Shown here in pieces: positions 58,499 to 64,000 of a stretch of DNA of 64,000 nucleotides. Position 1 is the stretch's first letter. Every line of letters begins with the position of its first letter. Source of the stretch: Myxococcus eversor (GTDB lineage: Bacteria > Myxococcota > Myxococcia > Myxococcales > Myxococcaceae); NCBI RefSeq assembly GCF_010894455.1, contig NZ_JAAIXY010000017.1:186001-250000 (forward strand), written 5' to 3'. The notes below the pieces were generated by a model, which saw only the letters and a program-made list of their open reading frames with translations, was not told the origin of the DNA and did not search any database. The translations under genes and the position numbers were made by a program.

Positions 58499-59416
58499 GT
58501 GAGTGAGACGACGAAGGGTGGGGTGTTGGGGCCCGTGAGCGCGGCGACGGGGCCGGAGACGGCGCTGGCGCGGCTGCGGGCGTTGGAGACGCTCGAGTCG
58601 GGTTATGAGGCGTGGCTGGAGCTGAAGGGAGAGCACGCGGCCTCCGTCGCGCGGTTCCGCGAGGAGCGGGAGCGGTTGGATCAACAGGGCTCCTTCCTGT
58701 TGGGCGCCGTGCGCGCGGCGGGCCTGGAGCCGACGGCGTCCACGGAGCCGGGGCTGGTGCCCGCATCGGCGTCAGCGGGGGACTTCCTGCGCGATGCCGA
58801 GGAGAAGCTGGCGAAGACGCGCGAGGCGCTCGCGGCGCGTGAGGTGGAGTCCGAGGCGGGCTACTCGGCGGCCTTCGCGGAGATTCGCTCCACGCTGAAG
58901 GACCGGGTGCAGCGACACCTGGCGGTGCAGCGTCCGCGTCTGACGTTGCTCTTGCGCCGCGTGGGAGCGGAGCGCTCCATCCTCCATGTCGAGCGCGTGT
59001 CGGGTGACACGCCCGTGCTGCTGTGCCTGCTCTTCTCGGGGAGGATTCCGTCGCGGTACGGGTTCCTCCTGGATGACTCCACGGAGGACGTGGCCCTGCC
59101 ACCCGCGCCGCTCTATCCCGACGAGGGGGTGGCTCCCTCGGATGTGAGGCCGGATGCCTCCGCGTTGGTGGCGCGCGTGCGCGACGCGGGGGAGGTGCTT
59201 CCGGTGAAGGGCATGTTGCCGTTGGCCGTGCCGCGCCCGGGAGGAGGGGAGGACTTCTTCCGACTCCTCCAGCGCGGAGCCGTGCTCGAGGTGGAGCTGG
59301 CGGAGGGGGCGACGTTCCGTAATGTCCTCGGTCGCGAGGAGTCCGAGCGCTTCGCGGGGCACCTGTTGCGCCTCAAGCTGGCGGGGCGCATCGACCTGGA
59401 TATCGAAGCGGGCTGA
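58499..59416 (+). CDS. Uncharacterised cytoplasmic protein with central coiled coil
   Basis: A 305-residue protein starting at GTG 58499, with the frame open 102 bases further upstream. Residues 15-140 are helical and charged (ALARLRALETLESGYEAWLE, FREERERLDQQGSFLLGAVR, AEEKLAKTREALAAREVESE). A compact beta-rich domain follows (RLTLLLRRVGAERSILHVER, VLLCLLFSGRIPSRYGFLLD) and an end rich in Leu/Glu. No signal peptide or membrane helix. I do not recognise the family. Its stop is directly followed by the remains of a glycosyltransferase gene, suggesting the two were once in one operon. Confidence 0.75.
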   Translation: MSETTKGGVLGPVSAATGPETALARLRALETLESGYEAWLELKGEHAASVARFREERERLDQQGSFLLGAVRAAGLEPTASTEPGLVPASASAGDFLRDAEEKLAKTREALAAREVESEAGYSAAFAEIRSTLKDRVQRHLAVQRPRLTLLLRRVGAERSILHVERVSGDTPVLLCLLFSGRIPSRYGFLLDDSTEDVALPPAPLYPDEGVAPSDVRPDASALVARVRDAGEVLPVKGMLPLAVPRPGGGEDFFRLLQRGAVLEVELAEGATFRNVLGREESERFAGHLLRLKLAGRIDLDIEAG

Positions 59417-59742
59417 GTGAGCGCTACCGATCGAGCGTCGAGCCAACCATCCCTGGTGGCCGTTGTTGCTGGTGGGCGCCGGTGCGTGGGTGCTTCGCCT
59501 CGCGGACTTCTTTCCGTTGGTTGAGGTCCGTGGACCGCGACGAGGGTGTCTACTCCAGCGCGGCGGCGCTCCTGCCCCAGGGAGTGTCGCCCTCTCGCGA
59601 CGACTCTCCTGGCAGAGCGGCGGTGCTGGCTCCGCTGGCGCCCAGGACGGCCTCTTGTAGAGACGCTGTCCCTGGCGCGCGCCTTCACGACCTCCGGAAG
59701 CAGGGGCCCGGCTCAGCCCCTGTTCAGGTCGCCCATCGATAG
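59417..59742 (+). pseudogene. Remnant of an ArnT/PMT-type membrane glycosyltransferase gene
   Basis: A GTG start follows the preceding stop with no gap, but the protein is split over three frames. Frame one gives MSATDRASSQPS. Frame two gives WPLLLVGAGAWVLRLADFFP, a typical first membrane helix of glycosyltransferase family 39/PMT proteins. Frame three gives DRDEGVYSSAAALLPQGVSP, close to the family's DEGxYxxxAxxLLxGxxPYRD block, then LAPLAPRTASCRD. At least two frameshifts are needed, and the remaining about 400 codons expected for the family are absent, so this is decay with deletion rather than a single sequencing slip. No intact copy lies in the window. Confidence 0.7.
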
Positions 59743-59788
59743 CCCCGCCATGCACGTGAGCCCGCGCCGAGGCGCCACCGTGCGCGGC

Positions 59789-60658
59789 TCAGTTCGTCCG
59801 GATGATGCCCACGTCGGCGGTGCCCGCGAGCAGCGCGCTGCCGATGAACAGGTTGTCGGACTCCGCGCCGCCCAGCCGCACGGCCTGGAAGATGACCAGG
59901 TACGTCTGATTGGCCCTGGGGAAGGCCGTGCCCGGAATCGTCACCTGCGCCTCGCGGAATGAGCCCGGCACCGCGACGAGCTGGAGGAACTCCAGGGGCG
60001 TGGTGGGCATGTTCGAGTACGTCGGCTGGCCCTTCTCTCCATCGGAGCTGAGCGGCACCACGGTGACGAAGCCCAGCGTGCGCTCCTTGCCGCCCGAAGC
60101 CGCGGCCCGGTCGAACGTCAGCGACGTCCCGGAGGCGTGGCGCAGGAACCCTTCCGCGGGGTGGAACTTGCCGATGGCCTCCTGGATGGGCGCATCTTCG
60201 ACCTGTCCCACGTAGCGGGTGCCGTTGCGCGAGGCGATGAACTGATACGTGGCGCCGGACTGGTACGCGAGGCCCGGGTCGCTCCCGCCCACGTTGGTGC
60301 GGCTGTAGCTGCCCGAGCCGTCCTCCGTCAGCGCCGTGGCCGTTCCTCCCGTGGGCTGCAGCGTCGCCGTGGCGCCGGACACCCCCGAGGGCTGCGAGTT
60401 CTCGCCGGACTTCGTGCCGAAGAACACCAGGGCCGCCGTCTGCGCGGGCAGCGAGATGACGTCGCCGCCATCCGGGCTGAACGTCCCGGCGTCGAAGCCC
60501 GCGAGCGCCGAGGCGGAGATCTCCACCTCTGGCGTGGCCAGGAGGGTGCCCACCATGACGTGGTCGGCGGTGAGCTGGGCCCCCGTCTTCTCCAGGTCGC
60601 ACGCCAGGGGAGCAAGGAAGAGAGCAGTCACGGAGGCGGACAGGAGGAGGCGTTTCAT
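59789..60658 (-). CDS. Exported protein, possibly a lipoprotein
   Basis: A 289-residue protein, start ATG 60658. The leader is MKRLLLSASVTALFLAPLAC, which ends in a cysteine but with a poor lipobox (APLAC), so it may be a lipoprotein or a simple secreted protein. The mature part is beta-rich and Gly/Ser/Thr-rich (TGAQLTADHVMVGTLLATPE, TATLQPTGGTATALTEDGSG, YVGQVEDAPIQEAIGKF), with no catalytic motif visible. No family was recognised. It is divergent from the adenylate cyclase with 96 bases between starts. Confidence 0.78.
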   Translation of the reverse strand: MKRLLLSASVTALFLAPLACDLEKTGAQLTADHVMVGTLLATPEVEISASALAGFDAGTFSPDGGDVISLPAQTAALVFFGTKSGENSQPSGVSGATATLQPTGGTATALTEDGSGSYSRTNVGGSDPGLAYQSGATYQFIASRNGTRYVGQVEDAPIQEAIGKFHPAEGFLRHASGTSLTFDRAAASGGKERTLGFVTVVPLSSDGEKGQPTYSNMPTTPLEFLQLVAVPGSFREAQVTIPGTAFPRANQTYLVIFQAVRLGGAESDNLFIGSALLAGTADVGIIRTN

Positions 60659-60754
60659 CGGGTGGACCCAGGGTGCGGCGAGTCCGCCGAGCATAGCAGG
60701 CACGCGCGACAAGCCCCGCGCACTGGGGCTTCTCGGGGTATCCTGCGGGCACTC

Positions 60755-63358
60755 GTGCAAGGACACCGCGTTCACTCCGCGAGCCGGCGCTTCTTCAAGC
60801 GGCTCGGCTTCTCCCTGGCCATGGCCGCATTCTTCGGCTGTGTGCTGGGGATCCTCGTGTATCTGCGGGCCCCCCAGCCGGCGGCCCCGAGAGGGGACTC
60901 GCCCACGTGGGTGCCCTCGGGCGTCGTGGAGATGGCGCAGGCCTGGCTCGAAGGGCTGGAGCGGCGCACCTACGACTGGCGCGTGCTGGAGCTCGGGGCT
61001 CGCTCGGAGCGGCCGGATGAGGCCGTCGTCGTGGCCATCGACGAGGAGACCCTCGCCGAGGCGCGTCAGGATGACCGCCCTGGCATCGCCACCCAGCCCT
61101 GGCCCCGGCAGCTCGTGGGCGCCATGGCGCACCGGCTGGTGGAGGAGGGCGCGCTGCTGGTGCTGTTGGACCTGCCGTTCCCCGAGCTGAGCCCCAACGC
61201 ATGCGTCAACCCGAAGCTGTCACCCGGCGCCATCTCCAGCGACGACGCCTCGTTCCGCGAGTTCCTGGAGCGGGACTCGGGCAAGGCGCTCCTGTCCTTC
61301 TCCTGGGAGTCGCAGGGCTCACGGGTGCTGCCTCCCGCGAGTCGCCTCTGGCCCTATCGGGTGAAGGTGGGCACGTTCCCCAGCTCCGCCGAGGCGCGCG
61401 CGAGGGCGCAGGCGGTGCTCGCCGTGCAGCGCCCCGCCTTCGTCATCCCCGCGGGAAGTCAGGTGGAGGTCTGGGGCGGTGCCTCGGACGAGGCGGATGG
61501 GAAGGAGCTGGGGACGCGGCTGGGCTCGCCCGGGGCCGCCATCGCCGAGCGCCGTGCCACGGACGACACGTACCGCATCGGCCCCACGGAACTGTTCATC
61601 TCGCTGGCGGAGGTGCAGGTCGAGGGGATTGACCCCGCGAAGCTGGTGGAGGTGCGCCAGCTCCAGCATCCGGTGGCGCCGCTGATGGGCGGTGGCTCGG
61701 GCTATGGGGCCGTCACCCTGACGGCGGACCCGGATGGCGTGGTGCGCGGAATCCCCCATCTGGTGGCGTATCCAGCACGGGATGGGCGCCACGTGCTGCC
61801 GTCGCTCCCGCTCGCGGCGGCCATGCGGCTGGCCAACACGCGCACGCTTCGCTACGTGGATGGCCGGCTGCACGTGGGGGATGCGTATTCGGTGCCGATG
61901 GATGCGTCGGGCTACAGCCTGATGCGCTGGGACGCGCCGACGGCGGGGCGGGGCTCTCGCGGCTCGCTGGCGCGCTCGATTCGCGCGTGGAACGTGCTGC
62001 TCAATGTTTTCGACGTGGCGGATGAGCGCCCCGCGCGCTTCGACAACGACCTGGAGGGCCGCACCGTCGTCCTCACGCGCACGGCGGGCGAGTCCGGCCA
62101 CCTGCGGCACACGCCCATTGGCCTGGAGACTCCGGGGGGCGCGATTCTGGGGCAGGCGTTGGCCAACATCCTGCGCTCCGAGGGCATCTCCCGGGCCCCC
62201 GCGGACTACGACTTGGGGCTGACGGTGGGGCTCGCGTTCCTGGGGGCCTTCCTCGCGCTGTCGCTGAGCTTCCTCCTGCGCTCGCTGCGGGGCGCGCTGC
62301 TCTACGTGAGTGGACTGGCGCTCGCGGGTGCGGGCTACACGGCGGCGGTCTTCTACGTGTTCATCGAGCAGCGGCTCTGGGTGGCGATGGCGGGGCCGCT
62401 GCTGGCCATGGTGGGGGCCTTCGCCGTCACCACCGTCTACGCCTTCCGCAACGAGCAGCAGATTCGCGACTTCGTGCAGACGGCGCTGGGCCGCTACGTC
62501 AGCCCCGAGGTCGCCCGGTTGGTGACGCGGGACTTGAGCCTGATGCGCCCCGAGCGACGCCGGATGTCCGTGTACATCTGCGACATCGAGGGCTTCACGC
62601 GCCTGTCGGAGGGCATGACGCCCGAGCAGCTCGTGGGCCTGTTCAACGAGTACCTCCTGGAGATGGCGGCGGTGGTGCGCTCCACGGCCGGGCAGGTGGA
62701 CAAGTACATCGGCGACTCGGTGATGGCGTTCTGGGGCGCGCCCGTGCGCACGGAGCGCCATGCGCACCTGGCCTGCGAGGCCGCGTTGAAGCTGCGCGCG
62801 GTGCTGGCGGAGAAGCAGGACGCCTGGGAGAAGAAGTTCGGCCGCCGCTTGAGCTTCCGCGCCGGTGTGGACACGGGCGAAGTCGTGGTCGGCGACATGG
62901 GCAGCGAGCTGAAGTCCAACTACACCGTGCTCGGTGACGCGGTGGGCATGGCCGCCCGGCTGGAGTCGCTGAACAAGGTGTACGGCACCTACGTGCTGGT
63001 GGGAGACGGCACCGCGTCGCTCGCGGGCGACAACTACGTGTTCCGCGTGGTGGACCGGGTGAGGCTCAAGGGGCGCGCGGAGCCGCTGCGCGTGCACGAG
63101 CTGATGGGACGGAAGGGTGACATCACCGGCCCGCAGCAGGAGCAGCTCGCGATGCACGAGAAGGCCCTCACCGCGTACCACCAGCGCCGCTTCGCGGAGG
63201 CACACGCCCTCTTCGAGCGCTCCGCCACCGACTTCAAGGACACCGTCTCCGCCGTGTACGCGGCGCGCTGCGCCCGCTTCATCGTCACGCCGCCACCCGC
63301 GGAGTGGGACGGAGTGCACGGCGTGGATGAGGGTGAGCACATCGCCGTCGCGGCGTGA
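60755..63358 (+). CDS. CHASE2-domain class III adenylate/guanylate cyclase, variant active site
   Basis: An 867-residue membrane cyclase starting at GTG 60755. The first transmembrane helix is about 15-38 (FSLAMAAFFGCVLGILVYLR). The extracytoplasmic CHASE2 domain runs to about 485 (VVVAIDEETLAEARQDDRPG, VLTRTAGESGHLRHTPIGLE). Three further spans follow (VGLAFLGAFLALSLSFLLRS, YVSGLALAGAGYTAAVFYVF, WVAMAGPLLAMVGAFAVTTV). The cyclase domain has metal Asp in VYICDIEGFTRLSEGM and DKYIGDSVMAFWGAP, base-selecting Lys in DKY and Asp in GDAV. The transition-state Asn of GDxVNxAARLE is Gly here (GDAVGMAARLES), while the Arg is kept. The C-terminus has TPR-like helices. It would make cAMP if active. Confidence 0.93.
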   Translation: MQGHRVHSASRRFFKRLGFSLAMAAFFGCVLGILVYLRAPQPAAPRGDSPTWVPSGVVEMAQAWLEGLERRTYDWRVLELGARSERPDEAVVVAIDEETLAEARQDDRPGIATQPWPRQLVGAMAHRLVEEGALLVLLDLPFPELSPNACVNPKLSPGAISSDDASFREFLERDSGKALLSFSWESQGSRVLPPASRLWPYRVKVGTFPSSAEARARAQAVLAVQRPAFVIPAGSQVEVWGGASDEADGKELGTRLGSPGAAIAERRATDDTYRIGPTELFISLAEVQVEGIDPAKLVEVRQLQHPVAPLMGGGSGYGAVTLTADPDGVVRGIPHLVAYPARDGRHVLPSLPLAAAMRLANTRTLRYVDGRLHVGDAYSVPMDASGYSLMRWDAPTAGRGSRGSLARSIRAWNVLLNVFDVADERPARFDNDLEGRTVVLTRTAGESGHLRHTPIGLETPGGAILGQALANILRSEGISRAPADYDLGLTVGLAFLGAFLALSLSFLLRSLRGALLYVSGLALAGAGYTAAVFYVFIEQRLWVAMAGPLLAMVGAFAVTTVYAFRNEQQIRDFVQTALGRYVSPEVARLVTRDLSLMRPERRRMSVYICDIEGFTRLSEGMTPEQLVGLFNEYLLEMAAVVRSTAGQVDKYIGDSVMAFWGAPVRTERHAHLACEAALKLRAVLAEKQDAWEKKFGRRLSFRAGVDTGEVVVGDMGSELKSNYTVLGDAVGMAARLESLNKVYGTYVLVGDGTASLAGDNYVFRVVDRVRLKGRAEPLRVHELMGRKGDITGPQQEQLAMHEKALTAYHQRRFAEAHALFERSATDFKDTVSAVYAARCARFIVTPPPAEWDGVHGVDEGEHIAVAA

Positions 63359-63376
63359 CGCTCGTGTCCGCGCGTC

Positions 63377-63745
63377 TCAGCCGTCGTCGGGGTCCGGCGT
63401 ATCCGGCTGGCCGAAGAGCTCGCGCACGGGCGCATCCTTCGCGATGTGCTCATTGACGACGCGGCGCATCTTCTCGGGCGTCATCTCCGAGTAGTACACC
63501 TCGCCGTCCCAGCCCATGAGCTGGAAGTCCTCGGGTGACAGCGGGTCCCTCTTGCGGCCCGTGTCCTCGCGCACCACCACGTTGGGCCCCATGTGGCAGA
63601 AGCCGTAGCAGCCGCCCCGGTACAGCTCGCAGCGCGGCACCAGGCGCTGCTCGGAGAGCGCGTCTCGAGCGGCGGCATACACACCGTCCGCGCCGCCGGC
63701 CTTGCAGGTCGACCCTTTGCACACGGACAAGCGGTAGCGCTTCAT
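63377..63745 (-). CDS. Thioredoxin-like [2Fe-2S] ferredoxin family protein
   Basis: A 122-residue protein. ATG 63745 begins the conserved fold (MKRYRLSVCKGSTCKAGGAD). Cysteines C9 and C14 and the later pair in RCELYRGGCYGFCHMGPNVV match thioredoxin-fold [2Fe-2S] ferredoxins (NuoE-like). An acidic tail follows (GQPDTPDPDDG). Such proteins carry electrons between redox enzymes or serve as small maturation factors; the partner is unknown. It converges on the cyclase gene with 18 bases between the stops. Confidence 0.9.
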   Translation of the reverse strand: MKRYRLSVCKGSTCKAGGADGVYAAARDALSEQRLVPRCELYRGGCYGFCHMGPNVVVREDTGRKRDPLSPEDFQLMGWDGEVYYSEMTPEKMRRVVNEHIAKDAPVRELFGQPDTPDPDDG

Positions 63746-63914
63746 CGCCAAGACACCACCCACCCTACGGAGTCCACACCCCGAGCGAAAGCAGCCGACC
63801 TCCAACATCGTGAGCCAGGCCGCGGTCCACACCCTCCCGGGGGCGGAAGCCCGGACGCCAGTCGCCAGGGCCATTGAAGAGCTGCAACGTCATCACCCGC
63901 ACCCCGAAATGAGA

Positions 63915-63954
63915 CCGGCCCGCCTACCGCTCGAGGAGCGGGGAGGCGGGCCGG
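63915..63954. terminator. Long perfect hairpin near the right edge
   Basis: CCGGCCCGCCT (63915-63925) pairs with AGGCGGGCCGG (63944-63954), and an inner CCGCTC/GAGCGG stem extends it. Read leftward it could end a minus-strand gene whose stop codon (TAG at 63994-63996) lies just before the window edge; that gene is not visible. Confidence 0.6.
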
Positions 63955-64000
63955 GCTGCTTCACATCCGTACGCGCGGGGCGCGGGGATGGATCTACTTG

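Noticed and set aside
59463-59660. A 65-codon frame read as a small membrane protein
   Set aside because: It is one frame of the decayed glycosyltransferase and loses sense after the first helix.

Overview
This window is a gap-poor, very GC-rich bacterial chromosome segment that reads as a myxobacterium, most likely Myxococcaceae. The indicators are strong G/C at third codon positions, two secreted metalloproteases with MYXO-CTERM tails, an MglA-like GTPase, a Ser/Thr protein kinase fused to a TonB-type C-terminus, a DUF4388 protein, a chemosensory cluster with a TPR-bearing CheR, a CHASE2 adenylate cyclase, and many lipoproteins. No insertion sequence, phage, CRISPR array or rRNA was seen.

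Layout, left to right. 1-4.4 kb: a cut-off membrane protein, a response regulator with a degenerate second receiver, a DUF2625 protein, then a leftward group of gltX, a small exported protein, tRNA-Gln(CUG) and tRNA-Glu(CUC), ending in a strong intrinsic terminator. 4.5-7.6 kb: a tightly overlapped operon of a secreted protein, two metzincin proteases and a HAD hydrolase. 7.6-9.7 kb: the kinase-PEGA-TonB_C protein. 9.9-18.1 kb: cheW-cheR(TPR)-MCP-cheY-cheW-cheA(REC), facing a degenerate histidine kinase. 18.2-21.7 kb: a heparinase II/III-like polysaccharide lyase with a good sigma-54 promoter candidate, and a UDP-sugar dehydrogenase. 21.8-29.8 kb: an exported TldD-like protein, an OmpA-domain protein with a triplicated signal-peptide core, a hybrid histidine kinase, a gluzincin-like lipoprotein, an alkaline-phosphatase-superfamily enzyme and a DUF4388 protein.

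29.9-33.4 kb (leftward): rpmB-murQ-anmK-MglA-like GTPase, in which a muropeptide recycling pair is translationally coupled to a small GTPase. 33.5-38.4 kb: an FAD oxidoreductase, a HAD phosphatase, a 3-hydroxyisobutyryl-CoA hydrolase-like enzyme, and an alpha/beta hydrolase divergent from a MarR regulator across two copies of one palindrome. 38.4-40.7 kb: purM-purN-DUF523 (leftward, 4-nt overlaps). 40.9-42.3 kb: a Crp-type regulator immediately followed by a class II phosphodiesterase-like metallo-beta-lactamase-fold protein. 42.3-50.5 kb: accD-folC, an alpha/beta hydrolase, an AMIN-domain coiled-coil protein, lptD and an XRE regulator. 50.6-54.8 kb: an Ig-like lipoprotein, a TetR regulator overlapping an enoyl-CoA hydratase gene, and an M23 peptidase. 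55.1-59.4 kb: small conserved genes, including a five-gene set of small membrane proteins (holin-like/DUF1469, three DUF883/YqjD-like helices, YtxH). 59.4-64 kb: the wreck of a membrane glycosyltransferase gene, an exported protein, a CHASE2 adenylate cyclase lacking the usual transition-state Asn, and a thioredoxin-like [2Fe-2S] protein.

The genes suggest several linked themes: cyclic-nucleotide signalling (Crp-type regulator plus phosphodiesterase, and a separate cyclase), envelope assembly and recycling (lptD, AMIN protein, M23, murQ, anmK, OmpA), surface polysaccharide turnover, and two-component or chemosensory signalling. Family calls come from motifs read by eye. Start codons were chosen from ribosome-binding sites, overlaps and signal peptides, and are the least certain part.
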